A stretch of DNA of 64,000 nucleotides, taken from an uncultured Sphaerochaeta sp. Lineage in GTDB: Bacteria > Spirochaetota > Spirochaetia > Sphaerochaetales > Sphaerochaetaceae. Location of the stretch: NCBI RefSeq assembly GCF_963677075.1, contig NZ_OY781873.1:1-64000 (forward strand), in the 5' to 3' direction. Position numbers and translations under genes: made by a program. Positions 54,465-63,086 of this stretch are shown here, one piece after another. Every line of letters begins with the position of its first letter. The first letter of the stretch is position 1. The notes beneath the pieces are model-generated. The model searched no databases. It worked only from the letters and a program-made list of their open reading frames with translations, and was not told the DNA's origin.

Positions 54465-55346
54465 CTATACCTTTTCCTTGGCAAATTTCCCCGCAATTCC
54501 CTGTGGCCTGATAAACAAGAAAAGCAACATCAGGACAAACAACATTACAGGAGCGGAGAATGCTCCAAAAAAATACGTCCAGAAAATTTCAAGGACCCCA
54601 AGTATGATTGCAGCAGCAATTGCACCTCCGAGGCTTCCCAGGCCACCAATGACACTGGCTATAAATCCCTTTACCATCATGGTCTGACCAAGGTCCGGGT
54701 ACACGGAGTATTTGGCTCCAAGCATCACTCCACTCACCCCAGCAAGAAATCCGGCAATCAGGAATACCATCACCACGATGAAAGAACTGTTAATTCCCAT
54801 CAAACGGCTTGTATCTGCATTGATAGCAACTGCCCGAATTGCCAAACCTATCTTTGTCTTTGTTATCAGGAGTATCATCAACACCAATACAAAGAGCGAT
54901 ACAATCATGATCAATGTATCCATGGTTGAGACCCGAAGGGTTCCCACCATGAAGAAATTGCTTGCAAAGATATTCGGATAGGCATATGGGTTTTTGCTGT
55001 ATCCGATGTTCAGAATCTGCTCGATGATGATTGAGATGGTCAGAGAGGAGAGAAAGTAATAGATATTGGGGCTCTTATTCCTTCGTATACTTCGATAGGC
55101 TATAGCGTCCAGAAAAAGAGCAATACCCATACCACAGACCCCAGTGAAGAGGATGGTGAGAAGAATGGAAGGTGCCGGTTCAAAGGATCTTTGAAAAAAG
55201 AATCCAATATATGCACAAGCACTTATCATGCCTCCATGGGCAAAATTACTGAACTTCAAGACACTGAAAACTACTGCAAATCCAACAGCAATCAGCGCAT
55301 AAACAGCTCCAAGGGAGATCCCATTTATCAAGAGTTGCGCTACCAT
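54465..55346 (-). CDS. livH: LivH-type branched-chain amino acid ABC permease
   Basis: 293 residues, about eight membrane helices. Family features: GISLGAVYALIAVGFAVVFSVLKFSNFAHG at the N-terminus, RAVAINADTSRLMGIN and GGLGSLGGAIAAAIILG. First permease gene, 61 bases after livK and its hairpin. Confidence 0.95.
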   Translation of the reverse strand: MVAQLLINGISLGAVYALIAVGFAVVFSVLKFSNFAHGGMISACAYIGFFFQRSFEPAPSILLTILFTGVCGMGIALFLDAIAYRSIRRNKSPNIYYFLSSLTISIIIEQILNIGYSKNPYAYPNIFASNFFMVGTLRVSTMDTLIMIVSLFVLVLMILLITKTKIGLAIRAVAINADTSRLMGINSSFIVVMVFLIAGFLAGVSGVMLGAKYSVYPDLGQTMMVKGFIASVIGGLGSLGGAIAAAIILGVLEIFWTYFFGAFSAPVMLFVLMLLFLFIRPQGIAGKFAKEKV

Positions 55347-55364
55347 GATTCGTTCCTTTTAGAA

Positions 55365-55390
55365 AGGAGGACGGACTGATCCGCCCTCCT
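55365..55390. terminator. Intercistronic hairpin between livK and livH
   Basis: AGGAGG-A-CGGA (55365-55375) pairs with TCCG-C-CCTCCT (55380-55390), one mismatch, four-base loop; on the minus strand TTTCTAAAA follows. Likely a partial terminator or RNA-stabilising stem. Confidence 0.6.
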
Positions 55391-55407
55391 AGACACTATA
55401 AAAACCA

Positions 55408-56592
55408 TCAGTTTACCTTGATGAAATCGACAATTCTCAGATCGAGGTTCTCATCGTAATCGGCAATATACATACCCATATTGCTCGGCCTATGGGTGGC
55501 AGGGTCGATGGTAATGGTTGAACCACTACTAAGCATAACCCCATCTGTCTTCTCCAATAAGGAGGCAACTTCTTCTCCGTCAGTAGGATTCTCTGCTGCA
55601 CGCATTGCATGAACAAGAACTTGGACTGCATCCCAGCCAAACCCAACATTTGCCGCTGGTGCAGCAGTATCGGTTTCCTCCATATGCTTGGTAACCAAAT
55701 CATAGAATATTCCAACCTCAGGATTAAGCATGTCGTAGTTCTGTAGGAAATACACATCATATACATTATTCTTGACCATATTGGCAAATGGTAGTGAGAG
55801 TGTATTTGCCCCAATGATCGGGCCGGTGAATCCAGCATCACGGAGAGCATCGTAGCTTGTTACATTCTGAGGTAGGTAGTCGCAGACGAAGACCACATCC
55901 GGATTCGCATTTGCAATCCTAATTGCCTGAGCACTGTAATCCTTGTCAGACCAAGAGAAAGTTTGCTCGGTAAGAACTGATCCACCCTTCTCTTCCCAGT
56001 ACTCCACAAACGGAGCAGCCTGGCTCTTGGCAAAGGCGTTTCCGGGATTGTACAGGGTGGCAGATGTCTTGGCACCAAGCTTGGTCAGAGCATACTCTGC
56101 CATACAGTAACTCTGGATTGCACTGCTTGGCTCTGCAAGGAACATATAAGGATACGGCTCACCGGTATCCGGATTGGTTGTGCAGATTTCATCCATGAAA
56201 TGTCCTACGATGGGAATCTTGTCCTCTTCAGATAGTTCAACCCAAGCTGCCGCGGGGTTTGAAAGCGGAGGTCCGATGATGGCGGCCACTCCTACTTCAT
56301 CAACAAGTTTGCGGTAGGCCATGACACCCTCTGCGGCATCGTTCTTGCAATCCATCGTAGTGATCTCAAGCATGCGGCCGTTTATCCCACCCTCTTCATT
56401 GATCACTTTCACAGCATATTCAGCACCCCATGCATTGGGTTGACCTGCTGTGGAAGCTCCCCCACTCAAGTCTTGAATACTGCCGATTTTGATAGGTCCT
56501 GTTCCTTCTGCTGCCCCTGTTTCCGCTGATCCACCAGCAAAGGCAGAGAGCGTTAAGCAGACCATAAGCATCATAACAAATAGCTTTTTCAT
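55408..56592 (-). CDS. livK: LivK-type substrate-binding protein
   Basis: 394 residues from the ATG at 56592 (GAGGAGG upstream). Signal peptide MKKLFVMMLMVCLTLSAFAG. Type I periplasmic binding fold: IGSIQDLSGGAS, then YAVKVINEEGGINGR, VAAIIGPPLSNPAAA and DYLPQNVTSYDALRDAG. Substrate need not be a branched amino acid; the adjacent hydrolase and lyase suggest an amide or amino-acid-like compound. Confidence 0.94.
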   Translation of the reverse strand: MKKLFVMMLMVCLTLSAFAGGSAETGAAEGTGPIKIGSIQDLSGGASTAGQPNAWGAEYAVKVINEEGGINGRMLEITTMDCKNDAAEGVMAYRKLVDEVGVAAIIGPPLSNPAAAWVELSEEDKIPIVGHFMDEICTTNPDTGEPYPYMFLAEPSSAIQSYCMAEYALTKLGAKTSATLYNPGNAFAKSQAAPFVEYWEEKGGSVLTEQTFSWSDKDYSAQAIRIANANPDVVFVCDYLPQNVTSYDALRDAGFTGPIIGANTLSLPFANMVKNNVYDVYFLQNYDMLNPEVGIFYDLVTKHMEETDTAAPAANVGFGWDAVQVLVHAMRAAENPTDGEEVASLLEKTDGVMLSSGSTITIDPATHRPSNMGMYIADYDENLDLRIVDFIKVN

Positions 56593-56644
56593 GATTTTCC
56601 TCCTCATGTATTACCTTAAGTCATCGTTTCTGACTCAATAGGTT

Positions 56645-57715
56645 CTAATTCAAACCTGCTTCCCAAGTAGCAAGATGTTCAGTAATCCAATCATCATCTA
56701 TGAGATGGGGATAGGCTTGCCTCACCCTATCCAATTCCTCGCTCTGACCCTCCGTAAGATCTTCCTCCGTATCCAGGCAATAGCGGTTCTTCATAAGCCC
56801 CTGCCTGCGAAGAACCTCGTGGATTCCAGGGATACACCCCTTGAAATCATGTGCAGGGTCGAAGACTGCTGCATTCATATCTGTAACTGCTGTAGCGAGT
56901 GTAAGTAGATATGCAGGAATCTCATTTCTTTCAACTGCCTTAGTGATGCTTGCATGCAACTCAACAGCTCTCTTGGTCCAGACACACCAGTGTCCAAGCA
57001 GACCCCCAAGAAACCGAACGGTACGCTTCCCTTTAGGAGTGTCAAAGGTGTAGGCATCCATCAGGTCATGCACAATATTGTCATCATTACCGGTATAGAG
57101 GGTTATCTTGCCATATCGTGATGAAGAGGCTACAGCACGAGCAACATCAAGCGTGGTATAACGATTGAAACTTGCACATTTGATTGCCACAACACCTTCA
57201 ATTTCGCACAGAGACTGCCAATAATCATAGGAAAAGAGCCTTCCCCCAACAGCACGTTGCAAATAGAATCCGATAACCGGCATCACAGCGGCAACCTGAC
57301 GTGTTCTTTCGAGCATTTCTTTCTCTGAAAGGTGGTTCAAGCCCCCAGGACTGAGAAGGACTGCATCATATCCAAGCCTTTTGGCAAGTTCAGCCTCCCT
57401 CAGGGCCTGTTCAATTGGTCCACATACACCGCAGACACGAACAATGGTCCTCTGGTTCTGTTGCTCAAAAAGTTCAATTTCCTCCATCACCACGGTAACA
57501 ACCCTCTCGAAGAGATTGATCTTGGGATCACGGATACTGAACTGTGTGCTGTGCACCGCAGTAGCAATGCCTCCAACGCCACAATTGAGGTAGTAGCGCA
57601 TCAAGAGACGCTGACTCCTTTCATCAAAATTGCGTTGTTCATCAAGCGCCAAGGGGGTTGCAGGAATGACAGTTCCTTGGGCAATCACCTTCAATGCTTT
57701 TACTTGGTCGTGCAT
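56645..57715 (-). CDS. Dihydrodipicolinate synthase/N-acetylneuraminate lyase family protein
   Basis: 356 residues, longer than DapA (~290). Family core: GTVIPATPLALDEQ, GVGGIATAVHSTQF, VIGFYLQRAVGG with the catalytic Tyr, and the Schiff-base Lys in VVAIKCASFNR. The C-terminal ~60 residues are an extension. The genomic setting (amidohydrolase, epimerase, Liv importer) indicates a catabolic aldolase or dehydratase rather than lysine synthesis. Substrate unknown. Start overlaps the epimerase stop (TGATG). Confidence 0.85.
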   Translation of the reverse strand: MHDQVKALKVIAQGTVIPATPLALDEQRNFDERSQRLLMRYYLNCGVGGIATAVHSTQFSIRDPKINLFERVVTVVMEEIELFEQQNQRTIVRVCGVCGPIEQALREAELAKRLGYDAVLLSPGGLNHLSEKEMLERTRQVAAVMPVIGFYLQRAVGGRLFSYDYWQSLCEIEGVVAIKCASFNRYTTLDVARAVASSSRYGKITLYTGNDDNIVHDLMDAYTFDTPKGKRTVRFLGGLLGHWCVWTKRAVELHASITKAVERNEIPAYLLTLATAVTDMNAAVFDPAHDFKGCIPGIHEVLRRQGLMKNRYCLDTEEDLTEGQSEELDRVRQAYPHLIDDDWITEHLATWEAGLN

Positions 57716-58731
57716 CAGTAACTTCCTTTTCGTTCCTCAAAATGAGTCGGTATATTGAGGTCATGACCGCCTTCGAGTATCCACTTTGCTTGATACTCAA
57801 TCATGGTATCGAGACTGACATGGGGATATCCGAATACCGAATGAGCCTTTGATGCATTCAAGAGATAAGCATCAGTATTCTCCTCAGAAGTAAAAATGGG
57901 CTCCTTTTCAAACAAGACACCAAACTTTTTTGCTGTCTCCTTCACTCCAACCAGTTCCGGTCCAGTTGCATTGAGGATGACCGCCGGGTTGTCTGCAAGG
58001 AGCAGGCTTCTGATGGCATACTCATTTGCATCGGACTGCCAAATGCAGTTGAAGCTTCCGTTGGCAAGATCCAGTGGTTGGGAGTTGTAGACTTTCCTTG
58101 CAATATCATTGAGCACGCCATACTCCAAGGCGATTGCGTAGCTGAGACGAAAAATAAGGACTTTTGTCCCTCTGGTCTGCGAGTAATACTCGAAGATTCT
58201 CTCCCTGGCCAGACAGCTTTGAGGATATTCTCCAATAGGCTGGCATTTCACGCTCTCGGATGCTCCACCGCTGGAAGCCTTGACCAATGGATAGATATTC
58301 CCTGATGAGAAGACAACAAATCGTGAAGCAGGAAATCGGTCACAAACAAGGGTTGGAACCATTGCATTCATACCCCAAGTCTGCCACTCGTTTCCGTCAG
58401 TACCAAACTTCTTCCCTGCCAGAAAGATAATATTGCTCACATCAGGAAGCTTCTCAAGCTCTTCCCGTTGCTGGAGGTCACAACTGAGTGTAACGATTCC
58501 TGCATGTTCCAGTTGATCGCGCTTCTCTTGATTGGTAAATCTGCTCACAGCATAGACTTTTTTATCGAGCTTTGCTTCCTTGATGGCACGCATTGTCATC
58601 AGACAGATGGTAGGGCCCATTTTCCCACCTGCCCCCAAAACCATGATATCGCCTTTAATCTTTTTCATATCCTCTATCAGCCGGTCTGACGGTCGACTGA
58701 GCAACTCTTGTAAGTTGATTGTTACTCCCAT
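57715..58731 (-). CDS. NAD(P)-dependent epimerase/dehydratase family protein
   Basis: 338 residues. Extended SDR fold: dinucleotide motif VLGAGGKMGPTI near residue 30, then VVFSSGNIYPL (the Ser of the active-site triad) and a LARERIFEYY segment where the usual YxxxK is altered to EYPQSCLARE or missing. The Tyr of the usual YxxxK is at EYPQS, so the triad looks atypical and catalysis may differ. N-terminal ~25 residues extend before the fold. Coupled to genes on both sides. Confidence 0.8.
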   Translation of the reverse strand: MGVTINLQELLSRPSDRLIEDMKKIKGDIMVLGAGGKMGPTICLMTMRAIKEAKLDKKVYAVSRFTNQEKRDQLEHAGIVTLSCDLQQREELEKLPDVSNIIFLAGKKFGTDGNEWQTWGMNAMVPTLVCDRFPASRFVVFSSGNIYPLVKASSGGASESVKCQPIGEYPQSCLARERIFEYYSQTRGTKVLIFRLSYAIALEYGVLNDIARKVYNSQPLDLANGSFNCIWQSDANEYAIRSLLLADNPAVILNATGPELVGVKETAKKFGVLFEKEPIFTSEENTDAYLLNASKAHSVFGYPHVSLDTMIEYQAKWILEGGHDLNIPTHFEERKGSY

Positions 58732-60014
58732 TATTTCTCTCCTTGTGCGTTGAGATACGCAAGATATGCTTTTTTATCCATGCTTGGGACGAATGATGCA
58801 TGGATACGGGTCCCTTGTTTTGCCCCGTCACGAAGCAGTTCATATACCATGAGAGCCAATAGCTGACCTCCTAGTAGATAGCTATTCCAGGCATCAACCA
58901 GATCGAATTCCTTCGAATGAGCCTCTCCCACAAAGCCTCCCATGGTAGGTTGTATGCAACACTTCAGCTGTGAGAGATCACCCATATCAGTGGAACCGAT
59001 CATATCCCTTCCCCTGACCACCGTTTTGATACCAGCAACCTGTTCGGCACACTGGGCAAACAACTCACTGAGTTTTGCATCTTGTCTCAAAGGGAGATAT
59101 CCAGGAATGGTTTCAATTTCTGCAGAACCACCCATCATCAGAGAGGCAGCATACACACAGCGGTCAACAATCCTGCATCCCTTCTTGATTGCCACTTGGG
59201 AACATCCCCTGACGTAAGTCTCCATTCTGACGTCACTCGGAACTGTGTTAACCACATCACCTCCCTTGGTGATGATTGGATGGATACGAAGATGTTCTTC
59301 CTCACTAAACGTCTCACGGTTTGCATTGATTCCTGCAAGAGCCAAGCTGGCTGCCTGCAAGGCATTTATGCCGTTGAACGGCCGAGCCCCATGGGCCTCT
59401 TGACCCATGAACCTGATATTCTTCGCTACAAAGCCAAGACTTCCCCCTCCAATAAAGACATCGTAGGATGGATGGTTTGGTTCGCTGTGTATCATGATTA
59501 TGATATCCATCTCATCGAAAAAACCGAGATGTATCAATTCCTGTTTACCTGAAAGATAGGTGATCTTCCCCTGCTCTCGCATGGCTAGACGAGCTTGAAT
59601 GTCCAAAAACTCTTCTGCTGGAACCGCCGTGATGAATACATCACCATCAAGCTGATCAGAGATTTCTTTGAGTGCAAGAATCGCTGCATAAACTTGGGTG
59701 CTCTGAGAACTGTGGCCACAAGCATGGGCTTCTCCTGTACTGCAGGCATGGGGGTTCAATGGACTAACCACCGCATCAAGCTCTGAGAGCAAGCAAACCC
59801 GCAAGCCGTGGTTACGTGTGGGAAGATGAGCCTTTAACGCTGTGCAGGCATACCCTGATTCCACTTCAAGCCCCATCTCACGATAGGATCTTTCAATATA
59901 TGAGCTGCTGAACGTTTCTTTAAATCCCAATTCAGGATGATTAAGTAAGGCGTTTCCAAAGGTCAGAATCCTGTCTTTCTGTTGTTCTATGCAGGAACGT
60001 ATGGTATCAAGCAT
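58731..60014 (-). CDS. M20-family amidohydrolase/peptidase
   Basis: 427 residues. Family parts: NHPELGFKETFSSSYI, VCLLSELDAVV, EAHACGHSSQSTQV (metal-binding His), AVPAEEFLDI and the later SEPNHPSYDVFIGGGSLGF and MGGFVGEAHS. M20 amidohydrolases split N-acyl or amide bonds of amino compounds. Second gene of the TetR operon, probably the first enzyme acting on the substrate. It overlaps tetR by eight bases and the epimerase by one. Confidence 0.9.
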   Translation of the reverse strand: MLDTIRSCIEQQKDRILTFGNALLNHPELGFKETFSSSYIERSYREMGLEVESGYACTALKAHLPTRNHGLRVCLLSELDAVVSPLNPHACSTGEAHACGHSSQSTQVYAAILALKEISDQLDGDVFITAVPAEEFLDIQARLAMREQGKITYLSGKQELIHLGFFDEMDIIIMIHSEPNHPSYDVFIGGGSLGFVAKNIRFMGQEAHGARPFNGINALQAASLALAGINANRETFSEEEHLRIHPIITKGGDVVNTVPSDVRMETYVRGCSQVAIKKGCRIVDRCVYAASLMMGGSAEIETIPGYLPLRQDAKLSELFAQCAEQVAGIKTVVRGRDMIGSTDMGDLSQLKCCIQPTMGGFVGEAHSKEFDLVDAWNSYLLGGQLLALMVYELLRDGAKQGTRIHASFVPSMDKKAYLAYLNAQGEK

Positions 60015-60651
60015 GAGTTTGCTTCTGCTCCCTTTCCTTTAAATATGCCAACAGCATTTCTGTTGTAGCCTGAATCCTTTTTTCTCGATTCTCCGCAAGC
60101 ATCAAATCTTTGCCGACTATGATGTTCAATGTGTTCATATTAGAGAAATAATTAAAAGAACAAGCAATCAAGGTAAGGATAAGCTGGTCACTATCTATGG
60201 TCTCTGGAACATCACTTCGAAGTCTTGCCTCATCGATGATCCGACCAAGTTCATGAAGAATGGGATTTTTTGTCTCTGCAACCCCTCGTTCCTTGAAGCT
60301 TTTTGCGCCATTGAGATTCTCCCACATAACCATCCGTACAAACGAAGGATTATCGTAGAGAAACTGGAAGTAAATCTGCACTAGATCACGTAGCTTGAGC
60401 TCGTAGTCGGTCTTGAGATTAATTACCTGTTCCTCAAGATCACCTAGCCTTGTATAGACTCTAACTAAGACCTCTTTGTATAGCTCTTCTTTGCTATTGA
60501 AATGACGATAGAGTAAAGCTTTGTTCACCTTGGCTCGTCTGGCTATCTCATCCACACGACATCCATACAGTCCTTTTTCTGAAAACTCCTGTTCAGCTGC
60601 CTGAAGGATTGCTTTTTTTGTAGCTTCTGTACGCATCTCCTGCTTTGTCAT
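60007..60651 (-). CDS. TetR-family transcriptional regulator
   Basis: 214 residues from the ATG at 60651 (AGGGAG upstream; a GTG two codons earlier is less likely). N-terminal HTH: AILQAAEQEFSEKGLYGCRVDEIARRAKVNKALLYRHFNSKEELY. C-terminal ligand-binding helices follow. First gene of the amidohydrolase/liv operon, with a palindrome just upstream, so it probably represses its own operon until the substrate is present. Confidence 0.95.
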   Translation of the reverse strand: MTKQEMRTEATKKAILQAAEQEFSEKGLYGCRVDEIARRAKVNKALLYRHFNSKEELYKEVLVRVYTRLGDLEEQVINLKTDYELKLRDLVQIYFQFLYDNPSFVRMVMWENLNGAKSFKERGVAETKNPILHELGRIIDEARLRSDVPETIDSDQLILTLIACSFNYFSNMNTLNIIVGKDLMLAENREKRIQATTEMLLAYLKEREQKQTHA

Positions 60652-60667
60652 TGCCACTCCCTTAATA

Positions 60668-60683
60668 GTAACTAACTAGTTAC
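60668..60683. promoter_or_regulatory. Candidate TetR operator
   Basis: GTAACT-AACT-AGTTAC, 6-bp inverted repeat with 4-base spacer, 17 bases before the tetR start. TAACTAGTTA-like palindromes are frequent TetR sites. Confidence 0.65.
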
Positions 60684-60850
60684 ATTTTATGAGCAGAAAT
60701 TCCCATTTGTCAAACATTCTTTAAAAAAATATTCACCAAGTAAGATCATGCAGATTATTAGATCCATGATTAATAGTCACAACTTCCCCAAGAATCTCGA
60801 CTTAAGGTCTCTGAAAGCGTGTTTCAATAATTAATATGCCCATGCTGTAT

Positions 60851-60910
60851 TTCACATTTCTATAAGTAACAGCGCGCGCTTTGGAGACACTTTATCCTCA
60901 ACTGCCACCG
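60851..60910 (+). repeat. Dispersed repeat R2, copy 5
   Basis: TTCACATTTCTATAAGTAAC, then AGCGCGCGCTTTGGAGACAC and TTTATCCTCAACTGCCACCG. About 20 kb from the other four copies and outside the accessory region. It lies between tetR and tctA with CTCTGAAAGCGTG 30-40 bases upstream, a piece also found in R1. Confidence 0.8.
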
Positions 60911-60947
60911 CACCTATGATTGATGACATGCCTGTCAAACAGAAAAG

Positions 60948-60978
60948 GGCTGCCACAATGTTCACTGTTGCGGCAGCC
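60948..60978 (-). terminator. Intrinsic terminator of the tct operon
   Basis: GGCTGCC (60948-60954) pairs with GGCAGCC (60972-60978), with CAATG/CAACAG partial pairing within; on the minus strand CTTTTCTGTTT follows. Confidence 0.8.
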
Positions 60979-61030
60979 TCTTTAGTTAGTTCCTTAGAAT
61001 TATATTATGTTACTGTTACTTCAAACTTGC

Positions 61031-62536
61031 CTACTTCGCTTTGACCTTCTTTACCAACCTCATCACCACCGGTGCAAGGATGAAAACTGCCGTTATCAAT
61101 AGAAGAGCAGCAGAAATAGGTTTCTCTATGAAGATTTTAGCAGACCCATTGGAAATTGAGAAAGCTCTCCGGATTGCCTGTTCAAAGCGCGGGGCAAGAA
61201 CGAATGCCAAGAGAATCGGTGCTACCGGATACTGGTGCTTCTGCATAATAAATGCAATTACACCGGCGCCCACCATGAACCAAACATCGAACATATTGTT
61301 GTTCACCGAATAAGCTCCCACGATACAGATAAATACAATGATTGGAGCAATAATACCACGGGGAATTCTCAGAATCGACATGAGAAACGGGATCATTACC
61401 AAGCCGACAAAGATACAGGCAAGGTTTCCGATGTACATAGAACTGATGAGCCCCCAAACAAAGTCAGTCTGCTGAATGAAGAGTAAAGGACCAGGTTGCA
61501 GTCCCCACATCATTAGACCTCCGAGCAGTACCGCTGTAGTACCAGAACCTGGAATACCCAGTGTGAGCAGGGGAGCAAAGGCCCCTACTGCCGCAGCATT
61601 GTTTGCAGCCTCTGAAGCAGCTACCCCTTCCAGGGCACCATTTCCCATCTCTTTCTCGTTCTTCCCCGTCTTCTTTTCCATGACATAGGAGAGGAAGGAA
61701 GCAGTGGTACCACCGGCTCCGGGAAGGAACCCGACAAAATTACCCAGGATTGCACTCTTGATAGCTGTGGGAATGATCCGTTTCAGCTCTTCCTTACTCA
61801 GGATACTCTCCTTGAGCGTCAGACGCGGCTCCGTAGTAAGGATGTCCCCCTCCTCTTTCTTGCTCATGAGTTCCATCACCTGAGGAAGCCCGAACATCCC
61901 GATAACCAAAGGAATAAAGGAAAAACCGCTGAGCAGGTTGACCGAACCGAAGGTATATCGTCCAGCACCACCAGCCATCGAATCCATGCCGACTGTAGAC
62001 AGCAGGATCCCCAAGGCTGAAGCAACAATACCTTTCAATGGATCGTCCCCAAGGAGCCACCCAATGGAAGTGAGGGCCAAAAGAATCAGGGCTGCAATCT
62101 CAGCCGGTCCGAACTTCAACCCCACCTTGGCAAGCAGAGGACCGAACAGGGTCAATGTCACGATCCCGATCGACCCCCCAATAAAGGAAGAAATGTTCGC
62201 TGCAAAAAGCGCCTTTCCACCTTTTCCCTGACGACTCAGCGGGTATCCATCGAGGGCTGTCATAACTGCAGGCGAATCGCCTGGTATATTGAGCAGGATG
62301 GCGCTGTAGGCACCACCGTACATGTTTCCGTAGTAAATTCCGGCAAGCATGATGATTGCGGAAGTAGGATCCATCTTGAAAGTGAGGGGAAGAAGCAGCG
62401 CCACACCAGTCACCGCTCCAATACCGGGCATTGCACCGACAAGAAGGCCCATGAACCCTCCTGCAATGGCCAGTAATACATTCGCTACCGAAAAGGAGGT
62501 ACCGAATCCTTGCATGAGAAGATCGAAATTACCCAT
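61031..62536 (-). CDS. tctA: Tripartite tricarboxylate transporter large permease TctA
   Basis: 501 residues, about eleven hydrophobic segments. Family landmarks GAMPGIGAVTGVALLLPLTF, SAILLNIPGDSPAV, LPGAGGTTASFLSYVMEKK and PGSGTTAVLLGGLM with the duplicated glycine-rich loops typical of TctA. Secondary uptake of carboxylates driven by an ion gradient, with TctB and TctC. Substrate unknown. Confidence 0.96.
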   Translation of the reverse strand: MGNFDLLMQGFGTSFSVANVLLAIAGGFMGLLVGAMPGIGAVTGVALLLPLTFKMDPTSAIIMLAGIYYGNMYGGAYSAILLNIPGDSPAVMTALDGYPLSRQGKGGKALFAANISSFIGGSIGIVTLTLFGPLLAKVGLKFGPAEIAALILLALTSIGWLLGDDPLKGIVASALGILLSTVGMDSMAGGAGRYTFGSVNLLSGFSFIPLVIGMFGLPQVMELMSKKEEGDILTTEPRLTLKESILSKEELKRIIPTAIKSAILGNFVGFLPGAGGTTASFLSYVMEKKTGKNEKEMGNGALEGVAASEAANNAAAVGAFAPLLTLGIPGSGTTAVLLGGLMMWGLQPGPLLFIQQTDFVWGLISSMYIGNLACIFVGLVMIPFLMSILRIPRGIIAPIIVFICIVGAYSVNNNMFDVWFMVGAGVIAFIMQKHQYPVAPILLAFVLAPRFEQAIRRAFSISNGSAKIFIEKPISAALLLITAVFILAPVVMRLVKKVKAK

Positions 62537-62551
62537 ACCATTGTTCTCCTT

Positions 62552-62992
62552 TTAAAATAGCTGGAATATGAAACCCTGCGGAAATGGCACACGGAGCCAC
62601 ATCCTAAAGATTCCATAAATAAAGAAGGTGAAAATCGCACTGGTAATCAATGTCTTCACCCACGAATACTTGCTGAGAAAACGCATCCAGATCGAAGCAA
62701 AAAGGAACACCGATAAGCCGATTCCGACCACTTGGAGCATGAAGCCACCGAGAACAGCTGCTACAACAGGCATAAATGCACTCGGTTGGAATACATACGT
62801 CTCTTTCTGATTTTTCCCGAATACCACTTTGATGAGAATCGCGAGGGCGGCAGCAAGAACGATGGCCGCGAAGATTACCGGTACAAATCCACCACCGGGT
62901 CTCCCATTTTCCCAGAACACGTAACGAACGACACCTTGTTGTATCCATACGATCGCAACGAGTATTTCTATGATTACAATGACTATATCCAT
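62552..62992 (-). CDS. tctB: Tripartite tricarboxylate transporter small permease TctB
   Basis: 146 residues with four hydrophobic segments (near 5-20, 38-60, 75-92, 110-135). Composition and position between TctC and TctA fit TctB, which has low sequence conservation. 15 bases separate it from tctA. Confidence 0.9.
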   Translation of the reverse strand: MDIVIVIIEILVAIVWIQQGVVRYVFWENGRPGGGFVPVIFAAIVLAAALAILIKVVFGKNQKETYVFQPSAFMPVVAAVLGGFMLQVVGIGLSVFLFASIWMRFLSKYSWVKTLITSAIFTFFIYGIFRMWLRVPFPQGFIFQLF

Positions 62993-63021
62993 TTGCTAAA
63001 CCGTCCTGTTGTCCTAACAGT

Positions 63022-63061
63022 CATGAAGAGGAGAAAGAAAGACTACTCTCTCCTCTTCATG
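63022..63061. terminator. Intercistronic hairpin between tctC and tctB
   Basis: CATGAAGAGGAGA (63022-63034) and TCTCCTCTTCATG (63049-63061), a perfect 13-bp stem with a 14-base loop. No T-tract. Suits transcript processing or partial termination. Confidence 0.65.
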
Positions 63062-63086
63062 GTTCATAGCTTCCCTGTCCAGTATC

